Shown piece after piece: positions 25,302-36,739 of a stretch of DNA of 64,000 nt. The notes beneath the pieces are model-generated. The model did not search any database. It saw only the letters and a program-made list of their open reading frames with translations, and was not told the DNA's origin. The stretch spans positions 62,001 to 126,000 of the forward strand of contig JAGBEO010000006.1 in the NCBI GenBank assembly GCA_017936885.1. The letters are read 5' to 3'. The stretch comes from Lachnospiraceae bacterium. Lineage in GTDB: Bacteria; Bacillota; Clostridia; Lachnospirales; Lachnospiraceae. The position numbers and the translations under genes are program-made. The stretch's first letter is position 1, and each line of letters begins with the position of its first letter.

Positions 25302-26750
25302 TTATTTGCCCATACAAAACTTAGAGAAAATCTCATTCACCAGATCTTCTCCCACTTCTTCTCCTATAATCGTACCAAGAGAAGCATAAGCACTCATCAG
25401 ATCAATAGAATAAAAATCCTCCGGCATATCCATTTCCAAGCTGTTTCTAACCTGCAGTATACTATTTTTGGCATCACAAATTGCTTCCTTATGGCGCATA
25501 TTCGTAATATACACTTCATCATTATAAGATATTTTACCATGAAAAAACATATCCTGAATCAATTCAGTTAAAGTATCTATTCCATTTGCTTCTTTGGTAG
25601 AAGTTTTTATTATTTTCATAATATGAGACTTATTACAATTATCACTTCCGCTTAAATCCTTGCCTTCAAAAGAACCATTTGTAACATCACATATCATCTG
25701 AGATAACTTATCCTCATTCACAACCTCACTCAAATCCGATTTATTGAGAAGAATAATGACATTTTTATCTTGAATCATCTGCATGATCTCTCTGTCACTT
25801 TCATCCAGATCTACAGAAGAATCTACCACATACAGAATTAAATCCGCATTCTTGGAAATATTTTTCGCTTTCTCCACGCCGATTTTTTCCACCACGTCTT
25901 GTGTATTTCTGATTCCGGCAGTATCAATCATATTCAAAATAATTCCGCCGAGAGATATCGTTTCTTCCAGTGTATCTCTTGTAGTTCCGGCAACATCTGT
26001 AACAATAGCCCTCTCTTCTCCGATCAATCTGTTTAATAAAGAAGATTTGCCCGCATTAGGTTTGCCGACAATCACAGTATTAATGCCTTCTTTGAGCATC
26101 CTGCCGTCATCGGCTGAATCTGACAGTCTGCCTAATTCTTCTATAATATGATCTGTCTTATCTGATAATCTGTCATGGTAACCATCCAGACTGATATGTT
26201 CCGGATCATCCAAAGCAGATTCAATAAAAGCAATTTCATATAAAATTTCTTTTCTCAAACTTCTGATCTTATCTGATACAGAACCTTTCAACTGCTTTAC
26301 AGAAGACTGCAGGGCAAATTCATTTTTTGCATGAATAATATCCATAATAGCTTCCGCTTTTGATAAATCAATTCTTCCATTTAAAAAAGCACGCTTCGTA
26401 AATTCACCGGGCTGCGCGATTCTGGCACCGGCATTCATTACCGCAGAAAGAATTTCTTTCATCATAAGGACACCGCCATGACAATTAATCTCAACAGTAT
26501 CCTCCGTCGTATAACTCTTAGGTTTCTTCATCACCGAAACCATCACTTCATCAAGAACAAATCCATCTTCCTTCACAATAAATCCATAATGAATTGTATG
26601 AGATTTATATGCTTTTAAAACTTTCTGATTATTTACATTTCTATATATTTTATCCACAATTTCAATTGCATCATCACCACTTACTCTGATTATCCCTATA
26701 CCGGAATCAGACATAGCAGTTGCAATTGCAGCAATTGTATCTGTTTTCAT
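25302..26750 (-). CDS. mnmE: tRNA modification GTPase
   Basis: 482 residues from ATG 26750. The N-terminal folate-binding domain opens with DTIAAIATAMSDSGIGIIRVSG. The inserted G domain has GKPNAGKSSLLN (G1), DVAGTTRDT (G2), DTAGIR (G3) and LLNKSDL (G4). The protein ends in the catalytic FCMGK motif whose cysteine is typical of MnmE. It partners MnmG in wobble uridine modification. The gap to jag upstream holds a strong terminator, so it has its own promoter. Confidence 0.97.
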   Translation of the reverse strand: MKTDTIAAIATAMSDSGIGIIRVSGDDAIEIVDKIYRNVNNQKVLKAYKSHTIHYGFIVKEDGFVLDEVMVSVMKKPKSYTTEDTVEINCHGGVLMMKEILSAVMNAGARIAQPGEFTKRAFLNGRIDLSKAEAIMDIIHAKNEFALQSSVKQLKGSVSDKIRSLRKEILYEIAFIESALDDPEHISLDGYHDRLSDKTDHIIEELGRLSDSADDGRMLKEGINTVIVGKPNAGKSSLLNRLIGEERAIVTDVAGTTRDTLEETISLGGIILNMIDTAGIRNTQDVVEKIGVEKAKNISKNADLILYVVDSSVDLDESDREIMQMIQDKNVIILLNKSDLSEVVNEDKLSQMICDVTNGSFEGKDLSGSDNCNKSHIMKIIKTSTKEANGIDTLTELIQDMFFHGKISYNDEVYITNMRHKEAICDAKNSILQVRNSLEMDMPEDFYSIDLMSAYASLGTIIGEEVGEDLVNEIFSKFCMGK

Positions 26751-26890
26751 ATTTAGTAACCACAACCTTCTATCAATTTCTTAAATTTCATTTTATTACA
26801 AATAAACTTACCGGCTTATTTGTAACTTAACTTCTATATTACAATCATTTTATATAACAATCCAGTAGTATCTCCAAATTTTATAACTGT

Positions 26891-26955
26891 AAAAAATGAC
26901 AGGAACTTGTATATGAAACATATTTTTAAAGTTTCAAATACAATATTCCTGTCAT
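26891..26955 (-). terminator. Terminator of the yidC-jag operon
   Basis: A long stem, ATGACAGGAA.. (26896-26919) with ..TTCCTGTCAT (26931-26955), followed on the minus strand by TTTTTT. Confidence 0.8.
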
Positions 26956-27004
26956 TACATTGATAAATATATTATTACACTAATATAATCTGATATAATT
27001 TTTA

Positions 27005-27694
27005 TTAATGTTCTGAATTCTTATCAAAGTTTTTATCAAAATTTCTATCTGATCTTCTCTCACCTTTATCATACTTCTTCAGAACGACAACCACATGTCT
27101 GAAAGGCTCATCACCTTCACTGTGGGTTGTCACATATTTATCATTTTGAAGTGCAGAATGAATAATTCTTCTTTCATAAGGATTCATAGGCTCTAAAGAT
27201 ACAGGTCTCTTTGTTCTCTTAACCTTATAAGAAATATTTTTCGCCAGATTCTCCAAAGTATCTTTTCTTCTCTGACGGTAGTTCTCTGTATCAACCTTAA
27301 CTCTGATGTAATTATCAACATTTTTATTTACTACCAGAGATACAAGATACTGTAAAGAATCCAGGGTCTGACCTCTCTTGCCGATCAGAACACCCATATC
27401 ATCACCACTTAAATCAATATCCATAGAATTATTCAATTCATCGTACTTCACATCTACGACTACCGTAAGATCCATTGCTTCAAATACATCTTTTAAGAAA
27501 TCTTTAGCAGTATCTTCTACGGAAGATTTTACTCTTGCCTTAATAATAGCAGGCTTAGAACCAATACCTAAGAATCCGGAAGAACCTTCTTCAATTACTT
27601 CATATTCCAATTTATCACTTGTTACAATTAATTTCTGACATGCTTCTGTAATCGCATCATTAACTGTCTTAGCAGATATTTCTATAAATTCCAT
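27005..27694 (-). CDS. jag: RNA-binding protein Jag (KhpB)
   Basis: 229 residues from ATG 27694, with GGGAGGG upstream; earlier in-frame codons overlap yidC. The Jag_N domain (MEFIEISAKTVNDAITEACQKL) is followed by a KH domain with the GKRGQTLDSLQYLV loop (canonical GxxG) and an R3H domain (NPYERRIIHSALQNDKYVTTHSEGDEPFRHV). The end has repeated NFDKN. Jag binds many RNAs and affects cell shape and division. It follows yidC in the conserved origin order. Confidence 0.95.
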   Translation of the reverse strand: MEFIEISAKTVNDAITEACQKLIVTSDKLEYEVIEEGSSGFLGIGSKPAIIKARVKSSVEDTAKDFLKDVFEAMDLTVVVDVKYDELNNSMDIDLSGDDMGVLIGKRGQTLDSLQYLVSLVVNKNVDNYIRVKVDTENYRQRRKDTLENLAKNISYKVKRTKRPVSLEPMNPYERRIIHSALQNDKYVTTHSEGDEPFRHVVVVLKKYDKGERRSDRNFDKNFDKNSEH

Positions 27695-27710
27695 CTTTAA
27701 CCCTCCCAAA

Positions 27711-29030
27711 TTATTTTTTATTGTTCTTTTCATTATATTGTCTGACCATATTAGCCTTAGACATCATGCTGCCCGGTTTTGCATTCTGGTTATAGTATTC
27801 TGTAGATTTTCTAACAGCTTCTTCTTTTTCTTCACGAGTCATAGAAGGTTTAGAAGCATTTTTAGAAATACTGTTCACTTTCTTAGTATTCATATTAGCA
27901 TAAGCAGACATCTGTTCTGCCCTGACACCGGCCTTGTCCATTTTCTTCTTGGCTTTTGCTTCATTCTTCTTGATTACTTCATCTAAATCCATCTTATCAA
28001 TATGTTTATTTATGAGTACCTGCTGCACACTTCGAACAACCGCACCGGCTACCCAGTAAAGTCCCATACCTGCAGGTAAAGTAAAACAGAATACTGCTGA
28101 CATAATCGGCATCAGCATATTCATGGTTTTCATGGACTGCATCATAGCTGCCTGGCTGTCATTTGCATTCTTAACATCCTGCTGTGTAGTCTGCTGAGGC
28201 ATCAGTTTAACATTAATCCACTGTGTAACAGCCGATAAAACAGGAATGATAAGTGCTGCAACCATCATTAAGTAAGAACCTGTTTTCCACGCCTGACTTA
28301 AAGTATAAGACGGTGAATTGGCAATATTCAGTCCTAAGAAATTATTGTACTGATTTAATAATCCCAGTGTATGGTCTACATCCCCAGACAATGCTGAAAA
28401 CTGTTCTTTAATGCTGATCCATTCTGTAGAAGAAGCCTTATTCAATATATCAATATAAGTATTCTGAACATAAGTAGTGACACCATTGATAAAATTCTCA
28501 TTGTTAAACTGTTTGGAATACATACTGGCATTGGAAAATGTCTGTAAGAAATCAGCACTTCCTTCCTGTGCAATCAGCTTGTCTACCAAAGGGAAAAATG
28601 CTTCTTTAATCTTACCCACATATGCAGGCATATTGTAGATAACACGATACAAAGCAAACAAAATAGGCATCTGAATCAATAACTGAATACAACTTCCGGA
28701 AGGAGACACACCGTATTTTGCATAGACAGCCTTAGTCTCCATATTCATAGCCATCATAGAATCATTATCTTTTTTATTCTTATACTTATTTTGAATTGCC
28801 TGAATTTCAGGATTCATCTTAGCAGATAATTTAGAAAACTTCTGCTGTTTGATTGTAAGAGGCATCAAGAGAAGATATATGACAATCGTAAACAAAATAA
28901 TAGCAAGTCCGATATTCGGTATACCAACTTTATCTAATACATAGAAGATGCCTTCCATAATATAACCCAGAAGTTTAGCAATAGGTCCGATAATTTTGCC
29001 GGGGTCCTGAGTCAGTAAAATATATGACAC
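27711..29030 (-). CDS. yidC: Membrane protein insertase YidC (OxaA/SpoIIIJ)
   Basis: 439 residues from GTG 29030, with AGGAGG nine bases upstream. The YidC core is clear: LAIILFTIVIYLLLMPLTIKQQKFSKLSAKMNPEIQ, then QMPILFALYRVIYNMP, with about five membrane helices. An unusually large loop near residues 140-230 separates helices. The Lys-rich cytoplasmic tail likely binds ribosomes. It inserts membrane proteins alone or with SecYEG. No lipobox is obvious. Confidence 0.95.
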   Translation of the reverse strand: MSYILLTQDPGKIIGPIAKLLGYIMEGIFYVLDKVGIPNIGLAIILFTIVIYLLLMPLTIKQQKFSKLSAKMNPEIQAIQNKYKNKKDNDSMMAMNMETKAVYAKYGVSPSGSCIQLLIQMPILFALYRVIYNMPAYVGKIKEAFFPLVDKLIAQEGSADFLQTFSNASMYSKQFNNENFINGVTTYVQNTYIDILNKASSTEWISIKEQFSALSGDVDHTLGLLNQYNNFLGLNIANSPSYTLSQAWKTGSYLMMVAALIIPVLSAVTQWINVKLMPQQTTQQDVKNANDSQAAMMQSMKTMNMLMPIMSAVFCFTLPAGMGLYWVAGAVVRSVQQVLINKHIDKMDLDEVIKKNEAKAKKKMDKAGVRAEQMSAYANMNTKKVNSISKNASKPSMTREEKEEAVRKSTEYYNQNAKPGSMMSKANMVRQYNEKNNKK

Positions 29031-29073
29031 TAATATTTACCTCCTTATAACTATACTATTCCTTATTTATCTA

Positions 29074-29283
29074 TCAAGGAACCGGATCATAACCACCTTT
29101 TGAAAAAGGATTACATCTGCATATTCTCCAGGCAGCAAGCATACCGCCTTTTAAAGCACCGTATTTTTCCACCGCTTCCAACCCATATTCCGAGCAGCTT
29201 GGAAAATAAGGACACTTTGTTCTCTTCATGGGAGAAATATACCTTCTATAGAATTTAATAAGACAGATCAATAACTTTTTCAT
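29074..29283 (-). CDS. yidD: Membrane protein insertion efficiency factor YidD
   Basis: 69 residues. The family signature is complete: [40 protein letters not shown] and the end [17 protein letters not shown]. It assists YidC at the membrane. It lies between rnpA (8 bp) and yidC. Confidence 0.95.
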   Translation of the reverse strand: MKKLLICLIKFYRRYISPMKRTKCPYFPSCSEYGLEAVEKYGALKGGMLAAWRICRCNPFSKGGYDPVP

Positions 29284-29291
29284 ATCAATTT

Positions 29292-29651
29292 CTAATTTTC
29301 CTCATCATAAAAATAAATTTTGATGATATGATGAAGCTTTGAAAGATGTAATAACGCGCTTTCAATTTCTGCATATCCTACGAAAGCCGCACTTTTTCTT
29401 GCAACGACTACTATATCTAAACCACTATTAAATATATTTTCATGTAGCCGGTAACTCTCTCTCACCAGTCTGGCAAACCTGTGTCTTACAACACTGTTGC
29501 CTACCTTCTTACTGGCGGATATTCCCAGTCTGTTTCTGTTTGTGTTGTTTTCCAATACATACATTACTAAATATTTGTTGGCATAACTCTTGCCTTTTCT
29601 GTAAACATTCTGGAAATCACTATTTTTTTTTAAAGATTCCGAAAATACCAT
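29292..29651 (-). CDS. rnpA: Ribonuclease P protein component
   Basis: 119 residues from ATG 29651. The RNR-motif region [31 protein letters not shown] and [15 protein letters not shown] define the family. It binds the catalytic RNase P RNA and aids 5' tRNA processing. It lies downstream of rpmH, but a terminator separates them, so part of its transcription depends on read-through. Confidence 0.95.
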   Translation of the reverse strand: MVFSESLKKNSDFQNVYRKGKSYANKYLVMYVLENNTNRNRLGISASKKVGNSVVRHRFARLVRESYRLHENIFNSGLDIVVVARKSAAFVGYAEIESALLHLSKLHHIIKIYFYDEEN

Positions 29652-29713
29652 TTTTAGACCGTACCTTTCCAACAGGTTTTTCTATGATATATCAATAGAA
29701 AATATTTACGGAG

Positions 29714-29739
29714 AAAAAAAGGCCACATAAATGCGGCCT
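29714..29739 (-). terminator. Terminator overlapping the rpmH stop codon
   Basis: On the minus strand AGGCCGCA-TTTA-TGTGGCCT followed by seven T. The stem begins inside the TAG stop of rpmH, so it likely attenuates transcription between L34 and RNase P protein. Confidence 0.85.
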
Positions 29740-29872
29740 ATGCTGATAATTTCTTTCTTCCTTTTGCACGTCTTGCAGCTAAAACTTTTCTTCCGCCCGG
29801 AGTACTCATTCTAGCTCTGAAGCCATGAACTTTAGATCTCTGTCTTTTCTTAGGCTGATAAGTCATTTTCAT
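29738..29872 (-). CDS. rpmH: 50S ribosomal protein L34
   Basis: 44 residues, the usual L34 length: [18 protein letters not shown], then [20 protein letters not shown]. Start ATG has AAGGAGGTG upstream. It is the first gene of the leftward arm from the origin. Confidence 0.98.
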   Translation of the reverse strand: MKMTYQPKKRQRSKVHGFRARMSTPGGRKVLAARRAKGRKKLSA

Positions 29873-30105
29873 TCCAATGCACCTCCTTCACATGAACCTT
29901 AATCTTTATATAAGGCAAACATATTTTTCAATTTGGAAAAACAACATTTAGATTATATATAATTAATGAAGAAACGTCAAGTAAATCCGGTTATTTTTTC
30001 CTATAAAAAAATCCTGAAAAAAGGCTAAAAAATCATATTTTTAAACAAATCTATATGTTGTTATATAAATAAAAAATCAACTACCATATATTGAGATTTA
30101 AAAAA

Positions 30106-30350
30106 TTATCCACTTTACATAAATGTATCCACATAATGTGTATAACTTGTAGATAACTTCTTAATTAAGTGTTTATAAATTCATTTTAGATACAAAACAT
30201 CAATGTTAATGGTGTTAATAATGATGATTGAAGTTATACACACCTTTCCCATTTTTTAAAAAAAGATATGTTAACTTGTTGATAACTCATGTTAATTGAT
30301 GTGGACAACTTATTATTTGAATTTTTAGATTATTTATATTATTATATATG
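30106..30350. other. oriC: oriC, DnaA-box cluster upstream of dnaA
   Basis: Within the 531-bp gap between rpmH and dnaA, perfect TTATNCACA-type boxes occur at 30137-30145 (reverse) and 30234-30242. One-mismatch boxes occur at 30106-30114, 30125-30133, 30148-30156 (reverse), 30277-30285 (reverse) and 30300-30308 (reverse). An AT-only stretch at about 30310-30350 follows and could be the unwinding element. 29880-30105 is AT-rich with no other signal seen. Confidence 0.85.
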
Positions 30351-30403
30351 GTAGGGTATTTTCGATGTAATATTCTAATTATGAAAATGAGGTTATAAGA
30401 AAC

Positions 30404-31762
30404 ATGGATTCTATCAAAGAAAATTGGGATTTAATTAAAGAAACATTAAGAAAAGAATATGAGCTTTCTGATATTTCTTACTCTACCTGGATAGATCCGT
30501 TAGGTTTCTATCAGGTTAAGGATAATGTTGTAACGATTCTGATTCCATCTGATCAGGCACATGCTCTTAACTATATTTCTTCTAAATATAAAAGCTTTTT
30601 TCAGGTTACGATTTCCGAGATGATGAATCATACCTATGATATTGCCTTTATTTTAGAAAAAGATGCCAACAAAGATACTTCCGTAAATACAGCATCTCCT
30701 AACCCTTTTTATAATATCAATTACGAGAATGCTAACTTAAATCCAAAATATAAATTTGATACTTTCGTAGTAGGAAGTAACAATAAACTGGCACATTCCG
30801 CTTCTCTAGCAGTAGCCGAATCCCCCGGACAGGTATATAATCCTCTCTATATTTACGGAGGAGCCGGTCTTGGTAAAACACACTTAATGCATTCCATCGG
30901 ACATTTTATTTTGGAACAGAATTCCGATATGAAAGTATTATATGTAACTTCTGAAAACTTCACCAACGAAGTGATTGATTGTATCAGAAGTGGTGATGCC
31001 ATTAAAATGAATAAATTCAGGGATAAATACAGAACGGTAGATGTACTTCTGATCGACGATGTACAGTTTATTATAGGTAAGGAAAGTACGCAGGAAGAAT
31101 TTTTCCATACCTTTAATACCCTTCACTCTGCCGGCAAACAGATCATTCTTTCTTCCGATAAACCGCCGAAGGATATGGAAACTTTAGAAGAAAGATTCCG
31201 TTCCAGATTCGAATGGGGTCTGATCGCTGACATACAGGCGCCTGATTATGAGACAAGAATGGCAATTCTTAAGAAAAATGCAGAAATTTATCACAAAGAA
31301 ATAGATGACGAAGTTTTAAAATATATTGCAGAAAACATTAAATCAAACATCAGGGAACTGGAAGGCGCTTTTAATAAAATTATAGCCTTCTCCAAATTAA
31401 ATAAAGTAGATATCAATCTCTCCTATGCGGAAGAAGCTCTTAAAGATGTGATTTATCCGGACAAACCAAAGGAAATTACACCTTCTCTCATTATAGAAGT
31501 GGTAGCGGAACATTTCGGAGTCAATCCGGAAGATATTACTTCCAAAAAAAGAAATTCCGAATTTGTACTTCCAAGACAGGTTGTTATGTACTTGTGCAGA
31601 ACCCTTACCGCAACTTCTCTCACCAGCATAGGTAAGATTCTGGGTAAGAAAGATCACACTACTGTAATTCATGGTATCAACAAAATAACAGATGAGATTA
31701 CTACGAACGAAGAACTTAAAAATAAAATAGAAATCATTAAGAAAAAAATAAATCCAAACTGA
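30404..31762 (+). CDS. dnaA: Chromosomal replication initiator DnaA
   Basis: 452 residues. Domain I begins MDSIKENWDLIKETLRKEYELS. The AAA+ domain has Walker A (GGAGLGKTHLM) and Walker B (LLIDDVQFI). The C-terminal domain IV carries the DnaA-box reading helix (GKKDHTTVIHGINKI). It binds the boxes on both sides of its own gene and opens the origin. It heads the rightward arm and is probably autoregulated by boxes in its promoter region. Confidence 0.98.
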   Translation: MDSIKENWDLIKETLRKEYELSDISYSTWIDPLGFYQVKDNVVTILIPSDQAHALNYISSKYKSFFQVTISEMMNHTYDIAFILEKDANKDTSVNTASPNPFYNINYENANLNPKYKFDTFVVGSNNKLAHSASLAVAESPGQVYNPLYIYGGAGLGKTHLMHSIGHFILEQNSDMKVLYVTSENFTNEVIDCIRSGDAIKMNKFRDKYRTVDVLLIDDVQFIIGKESTQEEFFHTFNTLHSAGKQIILSSDKPPKDMETLEERFRSRFEWGLIADIQAPDYETRMAILKKNAEIYHKEIDDEVLKYIAENIKSNIRELEGAFNKIIAFSKLNKVDINLSYAEEALKDVIYPDKPKEITPSLIIEVVAEHFGVNPEDITSKKRNSEFVLPRQVVMYLCRTLTATSLTSIGKILGKKDHTTVIHGINKITDEITTNEELKNKIEIIKKKINPN

Positions 31763-31785
31763 TGAAAAAGAAATATTAACAAACT

Positions 31786-31964
31786 TGTCCACATGATATG
31801 TGATAAAGCTGTGATTTTATGTGAATTCTCATATTTATATCATTTTTACATAAAAACAGCATTGTTGATAAATAAAAAGTTATTCATAAGTTATCCGAAG
31901 TTTTTCACATACTAAACGTTTTCTTTTTCACTGAAAAATAGTATAATAAATAGGGTTATGCACA
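31786..31964. other. Second DnaA-box cluster between dnaA and dnaN
   Basis: A perfect box TTATGCACA lies at 31956-31964. Near matches include TTGTCCACA about 31786, TGTTGATAA about 31864 and TTATCCGAA about 31890. A bipartite origin with boxes on both sides of dnaA is known in Bacillus and Clostridium; this gap of about 300 bp fits. Confidence 0.65.
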
Positions 31965-32066
31965 TATTAACATCTATTATTAATAAGATTACTAAATAAT
32001 TATTAAATAAATAACTTATGGCGATGTTCAATATTGTTCATATGGAAGAAAGGAATTTATACACAG

Positions 32067-33176
32067 ATGAAAATTGTATGTAAGAAATCAAATCTTTTAA
32101 ACGGTGTACAAATTGTATCCAAGGCTGTTCCAAGTAAAACAACAATGTCTATCTTAGAATGTATACTTATCGATACGAGAAACGGTAATATTAAATTAAC
32201 TGCCAATGATATGGAGCTTGGAATAGAGACAACAATTGACGGAGAAATTGTCAGCAAAGGTATGATTGCTTTGGATGCTAAGATTTTTCTTGAGATTGTA
32301 AGAAAACTCCCTGACAGTGATATTACCATTGAAACAGATGATTCCTACAAGACAACTATCACCTGTGAGAAAGCGAAATTTAATATCATAGGCAAATCGG
32401 GAGAGGATTTCTCTTATCTTCCCGACATTGAGAGAAATGATTCTGTTATGATCTCACAGTTTACGTTAAAAGAAGTGATCAGACAGACAATTTTCTCTAT
32501 TTCAGATAATGATAATAATAAACTGATGACAGGAGAATTATTTGAGATTAATGACGATACTTTGAAGGTAGTATCCCTGGATGGTCATAGAATCTCAATC
32601 AGAAAGATTGCCCTGAAGAATTCTTATGAAAATAAAAAGGTAGTAGTTCCCGGTAAAACTCTCAGTGAAGTAAGTAAGATTCTTCCGGGGGATATGGACA
32701 AGGATGTAAGTATTTTCTTTACGGACAAGCATATTTTATTTGAGTTTGACAACACAGTTGTTGTTTCAAGATTAATCGAGGGTGAATATTTCAAAATCGA
32801 TCAGATGCTTTCCAGTGATTATGAAACGAAAGTGAAAATCAATAAGAAAGAATTATTGGATTGTATTGACAGAGCAACCCTCCTTGTAAAAGAAGGAGAT
32901 AAGAAGCCTGTTATTATCAATATTACAGATGCTTCCATGGAACTTAAAATGAATTCCACAGTGGGAAGCATGGATGAACAAATAGATATTGATAAAGAGG
33001 GCAAGGATCTGATGATAGGATTTAATCCTAAATTTTTGATTGATGCTTTGCGTGTCATTGAAGATGAGGAAGTGGATCTGTATATGGTAAATCCGAAAGC
33101 TCCTTGTTTTATCAGAAATGCCGAAGAAAGTTATATTTATCTTATCTTGCCGGTTAACTTTACGACAGTAAGCTAG
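32067..33176 (+). CDS. dnaN: DNA polymerase III beta sliding clamp
   Basis: 369 residues from ATG 32067; an in-frame ATG at 32034 adds 11 residues not expected in the family. It opens MKIVCKKSNLLNGVQIVSKAVPSKTTMSILECIL and ends with the clamp's FIRNAEESYIYLILPVNF. Three repeated clamp domains of about 120 residues are consistent with length. Its stop codon TAG shares its G with the tandem-hairpin element that follows. Confidence 0.97.
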   Translation: MKIVCKKSNLLNGVQIVSKAVPSKTTMSILECILIDTRNGNIKLTANDMELGIETTIDGEIVSKGMIALDAKIFLEIVRKLPDSDITIETDDSYKTTITCEKAKFNIIGKSGEDFSYLPDIERNDSVMISQFTLKEVIRQTIFSISDNDNNKLMTGELFEINDDTLKVVSLDGHRISIRKIALKNSYENKKVVVPGKTLSEVSKILPGDMDKDVSIFFTDKHILFEFDNTVVVSRLIEGEYFKIDQMLSSDYETKVKINKKELLDCIDRATLLVKEGDKKPVIINITDASMELKMNSTVGSMDEQIDIDKEGKDLMIGFNPKFLIDALRVIEDEEVDLYMVNPKAPCFIRNAEESYIYLILPVNFTTVS

Positions 33177-33259
33177 GCTAAAAAGAAATTCTAAAATGAT
33201 AAAGTACATCATTTAAGAATTTCTAAGTTTTAGCCGGAAGAATGCTCAGGCATTCTTCC
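33176..33259 (+). ncRNA. Tandem-hairpin element, copy 2 (after dnaN)
   Basis: Same layout as 25209-25299. Outer stem GGCTAAAA/TTTTAGCC, inner stem AGAAATTCT/AGAATTTCT extended by AAATGAT/ATCATTT, one-sided AAG bulge, then an abutting hairpin GGAAGAATGC-TCAG-GCATTCTTCC. Stems differ from copy 1 by paired changes while AAGAAT-TCTAAGTTT and GGAAGAA are kept. It starts on the last base of the dnaN stop codon. Confidence 0.6.
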
Positions 33260-33319
33260 AAGGATGTGGATATATGATTTAGTTATTTATATAAAATATA
33301 TGAATAAGATTGGAAAAAG

Positions 33320-33529
33320 ATGGAAACAATAACAATACGAGACGAATTTATCAAACTTGGCCAGGCAATGAAATTAGCAGGACTTGCTGAATCCGGCGTA
33401 GATGCCAAAATACAGATTCAGGAAGGTTTTGTTAAAGTAAACGGTGAAGTGGAGTTGCAGCGCGGTAAAAAAATCTATCCGGGTGATGTGATAGAGTTTG
33501 ACGGACAACAGGTTAAGGTAGAAAACTGA
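33320..33529 (+). CDS. yaaA: S4-domain RNA-binding protein YaaA (RlbA)
   Basis: 69 residues with an S4 fold: EFIKLGQAMKLAGLAESGVDAKIQIQEGFVKVNGEVELQRGKKIYPGD. Conserved between dnaN and recF in Firmicutes; in Bacillus it has been linked to late 50S assembly or RNA binding. Its TGA overlaps the recF start (ATGA), so translation is coupled. Confidence 0.93.
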   Translation: METITIRDEFIKLGQAMKLAGLAESGVDAKIQIQEGFVKVNGEVELQRGKKIYPGDVIEFDGQQVKVEN

Positions 33530-34632
33530 TGACCATAAAATCATTGGAATTAGCGGATTTTAGAAATTACGATTCTTTACATATTGATTTTAGTAGCGGA
33601 ACGAATATTTTATACGGCAATAATGCTCAGGGTAAAACCAATATTTTAGAGGCTATTTTCTTATGTGCCACTACGAAATCCCATAAAGGAAGTAAGGATA
33701 GGGATATTGTAAATTTTAATAAAGAGGAAGCTCATATAAGAACGTATCTTGAAAAAGATGGCGTAGATATGAGAATTGATATGCATCTCCGTAAGAGTAA
33801 AACGAAAGGAATTGCAATTGATGGTCAGAAAATTAAAAAAGCAGCGGAGCTTCTCGGTTTATTGAATGTGGTTTTCTTTTCTCCGGAGGATCTTAGTATT
33901 ATTAAAAACGGACCTGCAGAGAGAAGAAGATTTGTAGATATGGAATTATGTCAGTTGGATCAATTTTATCTCTATAATCTGAATCATTATAATAAAATTG
34001 TGAATCAGAGAAATAAACTTCTCAAAGATATGTACTTTAATCCATCCCTGAGAGATACTTTAAATATATGGGATTCCCAGCTTGTATCTTTCGGCAGTAA
34101 AATTATCGAGAGAAGACAATTATTTGTAGAACAGCTTAATGAAATTATCTGCGATATACATAAGAAATTGTCAGGCGGCAAGGAAGAACTGTTGATCCGG
34201 TATGAACCTAATATTACCATAGAGGATTATGAAAAGGCACTTTCTGAAAACCAGGACAGAGATGTGAAATTAAAACAGACTACTGTTGGACCGCACAGGG
34301 ATGATTTTGGTTTTCTGGTTGGAAATATTGATATTCGTAAGTTCGGATCTCAGGGACAACAAAGAACAGCAGCTTTATCTTTAAAATTATCGGAGATAGA
34401 GCTTGTAAAGAAAATAACCAAAGATAATCCGATCTTATTATTGGATGATGTATTGTCAGAGCTTGACAGTAACAGACAAAATTATCTTTTGAGTACAATC
34501 GGAAATATTCAGACGATTATTACCTGTACAGGTCTGGATGAATTTGTGAATAACAGATTTGAAATCGACAAAGTTTTCCAGATAGATAATGGTAAAATAA
34601 TAGGTGGATCTGATTTAGCATTTGAAGTTTAA
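33529..34632 (+). CDS. recF: DNA replication and repair protein RecF
   Basis: 367 residues. Walker A GNNAQGKTNILEAIFL, the ABC signature FGSQGQQRTAALSLKLSE and Walker B PILLLDDVLSELD place it as RecF, an SMC-like ATPase that loads RecA at gaps. ATGA overlap with yaaA and a 50-bp gap to gyrB support one operon. Confidence 0.97.
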   Translation: MTIKSLELADFRNYDSLHIDFSSGTNILYGNNAQGKTNILEAIFLCATTKSHKGSKDRDIVNFNKEEAHIRTYLEKDGVDMRIDMHLRKSKTKGIAIDGQKIKKAAELLGLLNVVFFSPEDLSIIKNGPAERRRFVDMELCQLDQFYLYNLNHYNKIVNQRNKLLKDMYFNPSLRDTLNIWDSQLVSFGSKIIERRQLFVEQLNEIICDIHKKLSGGKEELLIRYEPNITIEDYEKALSENQDRDVKLKQTTVGPHRDDFGFLVGNIDIRKFGSQGQQRTAALSLKLSEIELVKKITKDNPILLLDDVLSELDSNRQNYLLSTIGNIQTIITCTGLDEFVNNRFEIDKVFQIDNGKIIGGSDLAFEV

Positions 34633-34643
34633 AAGTAATTTGA

Positions 34644-36599
<1,956 letters not shown>

Positions 36600-36739
36600 A
36601 AATTTAAGAATATATCATGAAATTAAAATCAGTGGATGTTTCGCCGATCAGAAGTTATAGATTTTAAACAGAAAATTACAAAACAGGCATTTTTTAAAGA
36701 ATAAAAAGTTATATATAAGTCTGAGAGAGGACAAGTTCA

